A DNA stretch of 64,000 nucleotides, from assembly GCF_021018895.1 (NCBI RefSeq), contig NC_079377.1, forward strand, positions 21,430,001-21,494,000, written 5' to 3'. This document shows, in pieces, positions 14,267 through 24,969 of the stretch. Position 1 is the stretch's first letter. Each line of letters starts with the position of its first letter. Origin of the DNA: Seriola aureovittata (Eukaryota > Chordata > Actinopteri > Carangiformes > Carangidae). The notes under the pieces were generated by a model that saw only the letters and a list, made by a program, of their open reading frames with translations, was not told the origin of the DNA and made no database searches. The position numbers were made by a program, and so were the translations under genes.

Positions 14267-15707
14267 AACACACACTTGTGACGAACCTTTGGCCTTTCTG
14301 CCATTGTTTTTCAGAATATGTGGATGCATGTATGTACACGCACACATTACTGCTACCCATGGGAACTTGGGTTTGAACTGCCAGCAAGACTTTGAGCTTT
14401 CTCCAGCAGACTGCCCTGCCCTCTCTCCGGTTACGGGCTAAACTTCACCATGGTTACGCTCTTGCCATGGTTACTCTTCCCAAACGTTGCTGTGGCTCTG
14501 TTCCCTCACCATGGTTACTCATAAACCCTCCCAGCGTTGTTTGATCCCAGCAGATCTGCTCTCTGAGAGAAACATTTAGCTGTAGGCTGGGCGTCCTTAC
14601 AACCTGTCTGTGCCGTCTTTACTGGACCCAGTGTAGTGGGTGGGTTCATTTTAGGAGTCTGATTGGTCAAAGACACGCTCCAACTGGGCTCAGGTTCTAT
14701 ACACCATGCCGAGTTCTGCTATTTTAAACACATCTTTTTCTCTTGTTTTCTCCTGTTTTTGTTTACTACTTTAAAGAAAACTTTTCAGACATTACACACT
14801 CAAACCTTTGATTTCTGTATGTGCTTACCTGCAACTGTGACTATTTATCATGACTGTTTCTTAAACATTTGTAACTGTGTTTTTAAAGTTTATCACTGGA
14901 TTCCTGCTTTGGAAAGTTTTAGGTAACGATACATGCTCTGAACGTTTTGGAGAAGTCAAGAAAGTTATTTTTTATTGTATTTCATTTTATTTTCATTCAT
15001 TTTTTCTGACTTTTTAATATCATGTTTGTCAACATTAAGACACTATTGAAAAGAACAATATACATGATTACATTAGTGAGAATTACTGGATTTTTCTTTA
15101 AAATAGCTAATTAATGACAAACGTTAATTGAAAACTGCAAAACAAAAGGCTGATGGAAGCAGTTATCACAGCAGTATATCAGTAAAGTCAGAGGAGTCCA
15201 TAACTTTTGTGGCTGCTGGATTTCATAACAGCGTTTAAGGTAGCGATCGGCATTTATGTATGCGGTAATGTTTATAAAGCTGTGGTGCTGCTCTCAGGAA
15301 TTTCCCTTGACAGTGATGACGGCTTATCTGAAACACGTGTGTGCAGTAAAGAATAAAATCTTGTAACTTCTATATATTCACAGACCCACCAACTGATCTT
15401 CACATATGTGCACGAGTAGCTGGAACCCAAAAGTACAGCTACAGTGTTGAACTCATCGGCTGCTGCAACAAATGTGAACTTTCTTTCTCCATTTCTCCAT
15501 TTTTAAATCACTTAAATTTGTTGCTTATATTATTTTTGTCAATGGGTTGAATGAGATATCTTGATTTTTATAAATGCAGTTTTTTCTCACCGTGGTGTCT
15601 AAGCACTGTTGAGGATCGTCTGCTCAGAAACACACTGTTGATATACTGATATACTGAAACGTAGATGGAGATGGTATTTCTATTTCTTACTTTAGGATAT
15701 CAAGCAA

Positions 15708-15776
<69 letters not shown>

Positions 15777-16319
15777 AACAGTCCCGGTGTTGTTGGGAGT
15801 CATAGAGACTCCATTCTCTCGGAGGGAACGCCTCTGTTTATTCTCCTTTCCTCAGTCATGTATCAGGCTAAATGAGTCTCTCTGTGTGTTTATTTTCTCA
15901 GTCCTTCTGGGGTTATGTTTGAAGGGCTCTGTTGTTTATGGGGATATGATTTGCTTTTGTAAAAAAGCAGGTATGAAAAGTATAGGCTGTTATTTGTGTG
16001 TGTGTATGCACATAGCCATGGAGGGAGGGCACCAAAATGCCTCGAGCGTTTTCCACAATGACTGTTTTTCCAGTGTATTATACAGCTGCTCAGACAATAA
16101 TGCCCCATTGTTTATTGTTTCTTTGCATGTATGTGTGTGTGTTTGTGTGTGTTTGTGTGCATGTCTGTGTATGTATGTGTAGGTACAATGGCTCTCTGCC
16201 CAACGGCGACCGAGGTCGACGTAAAAGCCGTTTTGCACTTTGTAAGAGGCCGAAGGCAAACGGGGTGAAACCCAGCACAGTTCACGTCGCCTGCTCTCCA
16301 CAGGCAGCCAAGGTGAAAC

Positions 16320-16389
<70 letters not shown>

Positions 16390-19300
16390 ACACACAATAC
16401 AGTATCATTTGACCCATTTTTAAAAGGTACAATGGTTTTTACACAGTGTTTAACTGGAACATGAGAAAGAATTATAAGAGAAACAAATGTGAACAGTTCA
16501 GTGGAAAGAAACTGAGTTTTTTTTTTTTGTTGTTTTTTAACAAAGTCCTGGGAGACACATGCTCATGTGTTTCCATCAGCAGTTATAAGGTCGTCCAGAA
16601 ATCCTCAAATCTATTAAATGAACAGGGGATTGTAAGGGGTGTGTGTATGTGTGTGTGTGAGAGGACCTTTGCTTTTTTTGGTTTAACATTTGCACTTAAT
16701 GGATTCTCTGAGGACACACACTCTCTCTCGCTCACACACAGGCCAGGCTTTTAGCTGCAGTAATTTAAAGAGTCTGGAAGAGTGATTGTCCTTTTCTGTC
16801 ATGTGGGTGGTCCTGGTCCTGACTGACCGAAAAGACATTGAGGCTGTCGTAGGTCCAGCTAGTGACTACATAACTGAACTCCTCACCCACCCCACCCTTC
16901 CTCTGTCTGTCTGTCTGTCTGTTGTTCGCTGTCAGGATCAGTGAAGAGATGTCAGAGGTGTTTTTGCGATAAAGCATAGTCAGGTTCAGTCCCTGTTTAC
17001 ATTTCAAGTGGAGAGTTTTAGAGCATCTAAAGGATCTTGTCTTTTGTCTTTCTCCCTCTCTTTCTCCCCTCACTATTAATTTCCCCCTCCTTTGTTCTTT
17101 CTGCCTCAACAGGCCATAAGTAACAAAGACCAGCACAGCATCTCGTACACTCTGTCTCGAGCCCAGACGGTGGTGGTGGAGTACACCCATGACAGCAATA
17201 CAGACATGTTCCAGGTATCAAGCCTCAGCTTTTATCAGAATGACTAGATTTTTACAACCAATTTACAGTCCTTGTTATTTTCCACTTCACTGCTGCACTC
17301 ACACACACCTGCTTAAGTAGGGGTTGGTAGCAGAACTGGACCATTGAATGTGTTAGAGCAGAGGTTTTTAAGCTGCACACAAACCAGCGTTAGACTTTGT
17401 GTTAGAGTGTAAGTGATTCAATTTTTAATGTTAGTCATCAATTATTTAAATATCAGCAGTTTCAGCATATTCATGTCGATGTCGATACACAGTTTATTGC
17501 AGCTATATTACGTTTTTTAACTCAAATACAGGCAACAATGTGCATCTAATAATCAGTAGATTGCAATATAATTGGGTCAGCTGTTTGAGATAAAGCTGGT
17601 AAAGTCCTTAAAACACAAATATACAAAAATCATTTAGATGAAGTTCAAAGTTCATTCTTGACCTTGGAAACAACAGTCATGAAAATAATCTCACCACAAA
17701 GTCTGTGTTAACTGTTTTCTGAGCTTTCATGTAGTTGTAGAAATTTCCCTTTTTAAGAAGCTGACATTCACTCGCGACCAGTTATGAAAAACCACCACAG
17801 TCCATTTAGTAGCTGTCCCGGAGCTTTTGAACATATCACATGGTATTCATCAGCAGAGGGGGAAAAAACTCATTAACTCTTGAAATACATTTTGTATTGA
17901 GTGTTCAACACATAACACTGACGATGTGTCTGAGTCAGGCGTGGATTAAAGGTTTCAATTCTGCATTATCAACACACTGTTTTTCCAAAGTCAGCCTGTT
18001 CCCTGCTTGAATATAGCATTAACACTCTGGGAGGCCGCTGTGTGCGAGTAGCTGTCAGTACCCATCATCATAGTACAGAGTGTCCCCAAAGTTATTATGG
18101 GTTTTGTAGAAGTTAGCAATGCATGTGAACCAGCTGAAAACTCGTCTCCAAGGTCATCTGGCTTCATGTAGTTTAAGAAACAGTGTCTCGTGTTTTTTTC
18201 ATCCACCTGTCATTCTTTTTAATTTAAAATAGGTTCTGTATTGTACATATTCTCTATTTATTCCTTAAACAGCTTTTGTTTCTGTGTTTTATGTTCTTAC
18301 TCCCCACGGAGAATCATTTATTATTGTTCTTAACTAATCTTGAAATCTGTCTGGAACTCGTTATAACACATCTTCATCTCTGTCCACCAGATCGGTCGAT
18401 CGACAGAGAGTCCCATAGACTTTGTAGTGACGGACACGGTGGCGGGCAGCCAGAGTAACGCAGACACCCAGTCGGTTCAGAGCACCATCTCCCGCTTCGC
18501 CTGCCGCATCATGTGCCAGCGCACGCCGCCTTACACTGCTCGCATCTATGCCGCAGGCTTCGATTCTTCCAAGAACATCTTCTTAGGGGTGAGCTGTGCT
18601 TCGTCTGGTGTCCCAGACACGTGTAGACGAGTGTTACGGAGTGAAAGACAAAAACATAAAAGATAAAAGCATAAAGCACCACAAGGAAATGTGACCGAAA
18701 GACTGAGAGATGAAAGAGTCACACAGCTTGTGTTCTGGTGATATGAAAGATAAAACTCTCAGTGCAAAACCTTTAACCTGTTTTCTTTCCCCAATGATGT
18801 TGGCTTTTATTCTTTATCTATTTTTCATTTAATGTATTCTTAAATTCTTGATAATTTACATTAAAGCTCCATCTTGTCATATTGATGTTTTTGCATTAAC
18901 ATGGTGCTGCTAAATTTTCCACTTTACCCTTTCAATCAACTGAGTGACGAGTAGAACATGGGTGTTACACACATTAGGGTCGGGACTATAAAATGAACAA
19001 TTGAATTGCTCACATCCGCCCATGTCTTTGTTTTCATCAGGAGAAAGCTGCTAAGTGGAAGACGCCTGACAGTCAAATGGACGGGTTGACCACAAACGGC
19101 GTGCTGGTGATGCACCCTCGGAACGGCTTCACCCAGGACTCCAAACCGGGCGTCTGGAGGGAGATCTCGGTCTGCGGCAACGTCTTCACCCTGCGAGAAA
19201 CACGCTCGGCACAGCAGCGGGGAAAGATGGTGAGAGAAGATATAAAACATGAAAAGCACGTAGTACAGCATTAACTTATCGCGGTAGTCACTAGTAGTCA

Positions 19301-21816
19301 CTCTCTTTTTTTAGCTCTGTTTTTGGTCTCCGCCACCTGCTGAGGGAAATATCCGGATCTTTAGCTGCTAAATGCGCCACCGAGTTCACCAGCTGTCTGT
19401 CTGCTGTTTGGTGCTTAGCAGGTAGTCAAAATCAATACGAGAGTGTTGAGAATGAGCCGGGCCAGTTGCGGGCCAGTTGCGGGCCAGGCAGCTAAACAGT
19501 GAGCTGAAACTCACTTTAAAGCTCCGTAAAGCTCGAGGGGATCTGCAGAGTTGGGTGATAATTCTCTGTAGGTTCATCACTATGACATATATTCACATTG
19601 TTTGCACGTTGTTATTTGATACGTTGGTATTAAAAATGACATAAAACGCCGAGTTGGATATCAGCTCAAACTTCTGATAGAAGCAGCTCGTCAACGTGGA
19701 CAAAGTTTGAACTAGACGACCTGATTTTTCAAACTGGTTTCGTTTCAGAAAAAGCCTCTTTCTATCCTTTACAACTTTCCCATCCTTTCCTTCATCATCA
19801 CACGCTCGCACCGACAGCGGGAGGATGGTCAAAGCCAAACAACACATGGAGGTTATTGGGGTGGCGTCTCCATGGCAACGGGTCCGGCTGTCAAAGTTGT
19901 GTGTAACAGGACCTTATAAGAGGATCCTCCGGCTGACGTCAGAGCCTCTCAGCCAATCACAGCACTCTGGCCACTTGTGGCATTTGTCTGATTGGATTCA
20001 GGTTGTTGTTGATGTGTTTAATTAGATCTTTGGTTTTTTTTTTTTAATTCTCCTCTCCATCTTCACCTCCCACACTGCACACATCATCAACCACAAGCTC
20101 ACAGTCAGCATGTCCTCACAACATTAACCCGCCTCTTTATCTGGCGTCCCACATGCTTTCAAGTCACACCAGCGCAGCAGAAATTAACAGCTCTCTTATC
20201 TCCACCTGGCCTTTACCATACAGAGAGTTAACCACATGTGCATTATCTACTGCTATAGAAACCACTCATTATTTCACAGGTGATGGGCAGTTTAGATTGT
20301 TAGCTGTGGGCAAGCACCTATTTTTATTATGTATGGTGACAGAACATGATGGGGTTTAATTGGCTGAATGCACGCAGGAGCGAAGAACAGTCAGTGAAGT
20401 CTTGTGTTGTTCTGGTTGATGGTGATGATGTTACAGCAGTCTTACTGTGAAGGTGTAAAGAGACAAACTAGAATCATCACACATTTCTGAATAATATGGA
20501 GTTTCACTTGCAGATGGAAAAATACAGCATTTGGAAGTTTATACTTATTGAAATGTCTTCTACAATCTCATGCCTTGTGTTCTCCTTTGAGACAGAATTA
20601 GAAATAAAAATGGAGGAGTGATTTATATTTTATATTTTTTTCGTTTCTCGAGGGCGGCTCTAATATTTCGTGACTTCATGGGAATGCTCTTAAGAAGACA
20701 GTGTACTGGCCAGCTGTGCAGAGGAGAAAGAGGAAGCCAGGGTTTGAGCCTCTCTCTCTCTAGCTCTCTCTCATCATTCTTGAGACGTCTATTTCTGTAA
20801 TTTTGCATGTGAACAACAGAGTACAGCTCTGAAAATGTGCGCCATCATCCCAGTTTTAAAAGCTAGCATGTTGTCGCTTGCCCCCCCCCCAAAATCCTCC
20901 GCCCTGTTCCCTCTATGATGGTTAGCTATTCACCCTGCCTTTGAGTATGGCCGTTAAAGATAAGGTATAAACACTTTTGATTTCCAAACCACTTCTTTCC
21001 CAGCATACACCAGCTCTAAAACGAACAGATTGTCGGATAGCTTTGGAATCCCTTTGACCCCGAACAGTTCAGATGTTGGATTAGCGTTGTCTGTGTGTCC
21101 CGCCGCTTCTGTATCTTCCCAAACCAGTGATCCATCATTTACACCCACTTCACGCCATGACCTGTCAGCTGTGCAGCGGTGAGGTTGAAGTTGCTGTGTC
21201 TGCTGGGAACTTTCATTTGTTACACAACTATTTGCGGCACTTTTCATGTGAACAACTGAGTGCAGCGTTATGAATGTCTGAGACTGTCTGGAAATGTGCA
21301 GCATTATCCCCATTTTTAAACCATGTCGTTTATTGTTTGCTATTAAGAATAATACAATGTTATGTTTATATTCAGTGCCGAGTAGAAGCTCTTTCAGCTT
21401 TCTAATCTAGTCTATTACCGACCCCCTTAAAACCTTTGCAAGTACACAGCTCTCTAAATGGGATAACTGCCCTTTGTTAGTGAAGGTTAACATCTGAAGG
21501 ACTTTCTGATTGAATGGGAGGAAAAGAGTCGTCTCAGCAGGTTTACCAAGAAGCTCTCAAAGCTGCCTCGTACTCTACGTGTGTGTTAACAGATACCTGA
21601 GGTGTGCGGATGGATGATTTTTAGCTTTTAAAAAAACCTTGTTTAACCCTGTTTAATTAATATAAAGCCGTGAACCATGTGATGTGTCGTAGCTATTGGG
21701 AAGTTTGCTTCAGTTTTTGGATGGACTCACTCAGCTTTGCCAGCGGGGCAGCTGGTCGTCCTTCTGCAGTTTGACACAAGGTTGAAGCCAGCGTAATTAG
21801 GAATATCTTACATTGC

Positions 21817-21898
<82 letters not shown>

Positions 21899-24002
21899 TT
21901 TTTATGGAGCCTGCTGTGGGTATTGGGAAGTATAAGAGTATAGTGTTCTAGCTCCTGCTGTGTTTAATAAAAGCTTTTGTGCTGATAAATGATCCTCTTT
22001 AGTGTAATTAAACGATAACTGTGTGTGGAGGGTGGGAGTGTGTGAATCGACCCTGAGCACTAGGATCATTGAATTTGAGTGTGGTTATTTATTGATCGGG
22101 CAGACAGTTTTTCATATGGTCAACTTTTATTTCAGCTTGACGGTATGTTAATAATATAAAAGTTACTGATTTGAAATCAGCTGGGCAGAAGAAAAACAAC
22201 AACTGCTGAGACTCTGAGCTCAGACCCGTTGCAGCTGAGCGGCTCGCCGGCCAACGGCAGAGAGACTGTGGTTTTTCTGGGCAGATGTGAATGTGTGTTG
22301 TTTTATCAATGTGACATGAAGAGCGCACATGCACCCAGCGAACCTTCCTGGGTTACATGAAGGTTAAAAAGCGTCACCAGCCGGCGGCAGTGTGATGCTG
22401 CTGCCGCCGCAGAAATGTGTTTGCCCCGAGACCCACAGTGACCTCAACACCAGCGCTAACATGAGTGATCTCACACAAACCCCGGGAGCTGCCCGTCCCC
22501 TCGTCTGTGTATGGATTTTTTTTTTCTTAGGCTATTTCTCTTCTGCTCCCCTCCCTCTTTCATCATCTTGTCTTTGTCCCACACTGGTTATCTCAACCTG
22601 GAACTTCCCTCTGTGTCTGATCTGACCCCAGTCAAAGTGAGAGCCTCCTAAAGACTGTAGTTTAATACATTTTCCAGTAGCTTTCCGCTCGCCCCCCAAG
22701 CTCGGCTTGTTCTTTCAATTTCCTCATGTCATCTTGCCTCCAGCTGTTAGTCCCCTGCATCCTCCCTGAATCACTCTGCCGTCAGACAGAGAAATGGGAA
22801 TGCTGGAGTTACACTGCCACCTACTGTGCTCAGATAAAACAACTTTACTGGACTTAAAAATCACCTAAACATTGATCAGTGTTGTATGAACCTAAGCTGA
22901 AAACTGAATTTATTGTATATTATTGTTGTGAGCTGAAAACAATTTGTCAGTTGATTGACAGAAAATGAATCAGCAACAATGTTGGCAATCAGTCATTTCA
23001 GTGGTTTAATCGAGCAAAAGCTGTGCAACTTTTCTCAGTTTAATGTCACTCAAATCAATATCTTTGGATTAGGATGGATGGCACCATAAAAGAAGATATT
23101 TAAAGATGTTTGACCTGAACTGCACTTCACATTTTATCATTTAAAGGACAAGAAAAAGTAGGAGAAATACATGAATGAATAAATACAACCATGTCCCTAA
23201 GGTCGTTCCTGGTGGACAAAAACTGAACAAACAATGGAGCAGATGAATGAAGAGGCTGTTTGGACATTTCTAAAAATCCTGCCTACAGCCACCACAAGTT
23301 CAAAATGTGGCTGGCTTTTAATTCTGTATGATATTTAATAACCTCATCGTATGACCTGCTGTATTTTATATTCTTATAATTCTGCTGTTCTCACATCTAT
23401 AACTCTCTATCTCTCTGCTTCAGGTGGAGACAGAGAGTCAGGAGCTCGTCGACGGCTCTCTCATCGACCTTTGTGGCGCGACTCTGCTGTGGCGCACAGC
23501 TGAAGGCCTGTCACGCACTCCCACCCTCAAACACCTGGAGGCGCTGCGGCAGGAGATCAACGCGGCCCGCCCTCAGTGTCCCGTGGGCTTCAACACGCTG
23601 GCCTTCCCCTCGATGCGTCGCAAGGACACGCCTGACGAGAAGCAGCCTTGGGTCTACCTCCAGTGCGGCCACGTGCACGGCTACCACAACTGGGGCAACC
23701 ACCGCGAGGAGAGGGAGGGCCGAGAGGGCCGGCACAGGGAGTGTCCGATGTGCCGAGCCAAAGGGCCGTACGTCCCGCTGTGGCTGGGCTGTGAGGCGGG
23801 GTTTTACGTGGACGCCGCCCCGCCCACTCACGCCTTTAACCCCTGCGGCCATGTTTGTTCAGAGAAGACGGCGGCCTTCTGGAGTCAGATCCCACTGCCG
23901 CACGGCACACACACCTTCCACGCCGCCTGCCCCTTCTGTGCCCAACAGCTGACTGGCGAGCAGGGCTACGTCAGACTCATCTTCCAGGGACCCCTCGACT
24001 AG
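9718..24002 (+). CDS. peli1: Pellino E3 ubiquitin ligase 1, complete coding sequence in six exons
   Basis: Joined exons 9718-9800, 16183-16312, 17113-17214, 18391-18588, 19041-19229 and 23424-24002 keep frame across all five GT-AG junctions and give 426 residues; human PELI1 has 418. The family is a RING-like E3 ligase that binds phosphorylated IRAK1 and other substrates in Toll/IL-1 receptor signalling in the cytosol. The N-terminal part is the FHA-like substrate-binding module (roughly residues 15-280). The C-terminal part carries the RING-like CHC2CHC2 metal ligands: C315 and H317 in CGHVHGYH, C341/C344 in CPMC, C375 and H377 in CGHVC, C403/C406 in CPFC. Two small length differences from human PELI1 are seen: about four extra residues near residue 10 and about four in the loop before CPMC. 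The sequence reads closer to PELI1 than PELI2. Teleosts can keep two peli1 copies, and I cannot tell which this is. Confidence 0.97.
9921..9988. repeat. dispersed repeat A, copy 2 (fragment)
   Basis: ATAATCGATTAAATGAGACG followed by ATAATCAGCACATTAATC matches the terminal part of copy 1 (GATTAGTTGAGAAAATAATG, then GGCAGATTAATTGATAAT). Only the end of the element remains. Confidence 0.6.
14205..14262. repeat. (CA)n microsatellite
   Basis: Perfect CA dinucleotide of about 58 bp in peli1 intron 1. Confidence 0.97.
14448..14518. promoter_or_regulatory. cluster of three CCATGGTTAC motifs (RFX X-box-like half sites)
   Basis: CCATGGTTAC occurs at 14448-14457, 14465-14474 and 14509-14518. The reverse complement GTAACCATGG fits the left half (GTNRCC) of the RFX-factor X-box plus its ATGG centre. 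The second half-sites are imperfect. A related CCATGGCAAC lies at about 19870 in intron 5. Regulatory function is inference. Confidence 0.3.
15709..15771. repeat. (AC)n microsatellite
   Basis: Perfect AC dinucleotide of about 63 bp, 410 bp upstream of peli1 exon 2. Confidence 0.97.
16127..16182 (+). repeat. peli1: TG-rich tract forming the 3' splice region of peli1 exon 2
   Basis: Imperfect TG/TATG repeats run right up to the acceptor AG at 16181-16182 and take the place of the usual C/T-rich tract. Confidence 0.9.
16183..16312 (+). CDS. peli1: peli1 coding exon 2
   Basis: 130 bp encoding the end of Gly28 through Lys71, including the conserved stretch YNGSLPNGDRGRRKSRFAL. The acceptor is ...GTATGTGTAG, whose usual pyrimidine tract is replaced by TG repeats. 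The donor is AAG|GTGAAA, followed within a few bases by a long (CA)n array. The length is not a multiple of three. Confidence 0.95.
16313..17112 (+). other. peli1: peli1 intron 2, beginning with a (CA)n array
   Basis: 800 bp. After the donor GTGAAA a CA array fills 16317-16384, one interruption (CACG) near its start. The rest has a T-rich run near 16520, a CTGT repeat near 16900 and a pyrimidine-rich acceptor region. No exon seen. Confidence 0.9.
17113..17214 (+). CDS. peli1: peli1 coding exon 3
   Basis: 102 bp, residues 72-105, from AISNKDQHSISYTLSR to the conserved THDSNTDMFQ. Acceptor CTCAACAG at 17112 and donor CAG|GTATCA. In phase on both sides, within the FHA-like core. Confidence 0.96.
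17215..18390 (+). other. peli1: peli1 intron 3
   Basis: 1.2 kb of unique-looking AT-rich sequence with no supported exon or clear repeat. Confidence 0.85.
18391..18588 (+). CDS. peli1: peli1 coding exon 4
   Basis: 198 bp, residues 106-171, starting IGRSTESPIDFVVTDT. It contains the SQSN-x-DTQSVQSTISRFACRI segment typical of Pellinos. Acceptor TCCACCAG, donor GGG|GTGAGC. Confidence 0.97.
18589..19040 (+). other. peli1: peli1 intron 4
   Basis: 452 bp of plain intronic sequence; nothing else seen. Confidence 0.9.
19041..19229 (+). CDS. peli1: peli1 coding exon 5
   Basis: 189 bp, residues 172-234, from EKAAKWKTPDSQMDGLTTNG to RSAQQRGKM. Acceptor TTTTCATCAG, donor ATG|GTGAGA. Completes most of the FHA-like module. 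Confidence 0.97.
19331..19630. repeat. dispersed repeat C, copy 1
   Basis: Shares an ordered series of blocks with 41108-41302: CACCTGCTGAGGGAAATAT, CTGCTAAATGC, TTCACCAGCT, then GATAATTCTCTGTAGGTTC and a TTTG-rich tail. It also contains a short direct repeat, GGGCCAGTTGC occurring twice with a third partial unit near 19458-19490. Confidence 0.65.
20801..21330. repeat. repeat unit bounded by two similar ~75-90 bp segments in direct orientation
   Basis: 20801-20878 and 21241-21330 share CATGTGAACAAC, GAGT-[AG]-CAGC and AAATGTGC-x-[GC]-C-AT, then a TTTTTAAA-like block in the same order. The second has an extra ~15 bp. About 360 bp lie between, opening with a run of 10 C. The pattern suggests a tandem duplication or an element with direct terminal repeats; I cannot class it. 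Confidence 0.5.
21820..21896. repeat. (CA)n microsatellite
   Basis: Perfect CA dinucleotide of about 77 bp in peli1 intron 5. Confidence 0.98.
22915..23165. repeat. dispersed repeat A, diverged copy 3
   Basis: Blocks GAAAATGAATCAGCAAC, GTGGTTTAATCGAGCAAAAG, ATCAATATCTTTGGATT and CATTTTATCATTTAAAG follow the order of the family A core. Similarity is weaker than in the other copies. Confidence 0.4.
23424..24002 (+). CDS. peli1: peli1 last coding exon 6, RING-like domain and stop
   Basis: 579 bp, residues 235-426 and TAG stop at 24000-24002. It carries all RING-like metal ligands and ends GYVRLIFQGPLD like human PELI1. The exon is much more GC-rich than the flanking introns. The loop between NWGN and CPMC is Glu/Arg-rich and about four residues longer than in human. 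Confidence 0.98.
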   Translation: METESQELVDGSLIDLCGATLLWRTAEGLSRTPTLKHLEALRQEINAARPQCPVGFNTLAFPSMRRKDTPDEKQPWVYLQCGHVHGYHNWGNHREEREGREGRHRECPMCRAKGPYVPLWLGCEAGFYVDAAPPTHAFNPCGHVCSEKTAAFWSQIPLPHGTHTFHAACPFCAQQLTGEQGYVRLIFQGPLD

Positions 24003-24906
24003 CAGGGGCGCCCTCAGCATCCCGTGAGGGAGGCGGAGCGGGGAGTTTTCTGATTGGACACTGACCCTGCATTGAAAACGGGGACCTACCCAGATATGTT
24101 TTCTTTCCTCTACAGTTAAATATAAACTTTTTTCTGGACTTTTTGTCTCTCTCATTTTTAAGTGACCTTTGTATTGCTTTTTCATGAATGACAACAAAGA
24201 TTTCTATATTTTCATGTGAAACCAGAGACACAAAAACCAAACAAAGAACACTGCTGGGTAAACTTTTTGTGTTTGTTTCTCGGAAAGAACTTCTAACAAC
24301 AGTATTTATCTAAATTACTAACATACCGTAGTGCAAACATACGGTTTTTATTCATGTTTATTGTTGCAATATACATCTGTGTACATCTGTTAGAGCTAAT
24401 TTAAACAAAGATGTTTATTTATGGCCCAGGAACCATTGCTCCATTCTTTATCTGTCAGATATGCCTAACTTCAATACTATTTAGCATTTTTAATTTGAAA
24501 ATACAGTATATTGTTAATCAGATATAAAGTTCTAGGTGTTTTCTGAGGGTTTCAGTCCGTGTCTTTCTCTCATGTTCACCTCTCAGATCTGTTTGTCGTA
24601 TTTATACACCCTGTCTTCTGGCGTGCTCTCACTGTGTGTGTTAACCGTTCAGTTATACTTCTCTCTCATTAGGCATCACCATGGCCTTCTCACATTCAAA
24701 GCAATAGGTTTGGAATGGAAACCTCCTAAAGCATTATGGGAAACTGAGTCGTCTAGGCGTTTTTGTAAACACTCAGACAGCTTGAATGACAGCTCCCTCC
24801 CTTTAAAGTCCGAGTGAAACGTTTCTGTGGGTGAGTGATTTTTTTATTTTTTTTCTCTGATCACAGGTTAGCCATGATACCGCAGCTATGTAGCTAATGT
24901 CCCACA

Positions 24907-24967
<61 letters not shown>
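24907..24967. repeat. interrupted (CA)n microsatellite
   Basis: CA repeats with one CAA interruption at about 24938, inside the inferred peli1 3' UTR. Confidence 0.95.

Positions 24968-24969
<2 letters not shown>

Larger units (their letters stand above)
9801..16182 (+). other. peli1: peli1 intron 1
   Basis: 6.4 kb between the first and second coding exons. It holds a fragment of dispersed repeat A (9921-9988), CA arrays at 14205-14262 and 15709-15771, a looser CA-rich stretch near 11570-11800, and three CCATGGTTAC motifs at 14448-14518. No additional exon is supported; ORFs running through the CA arrays are low-complexity artefacts. Confidence 0.8.
19230..23423 (+). other. peli1: peli1 intron 5
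   Basis: 4.2 kb with several repeats: family C copy at 19331-19630, a related pair of segments at 20801-20878 and 21241-21330, a CA array at 21820-21896, and a diverged family A copy at about 22915-23165. No exon supported. Confidence 0.85.

Noticed and set aside
14060..14387. Open frames of about 90 codons rich in Cys-Val or Thr-His
   Set aside because: They are read through the CA/GT dinucleotide array. The same happens near 15990, 21693, 32337, 43971 and 53565; no gene is implied.
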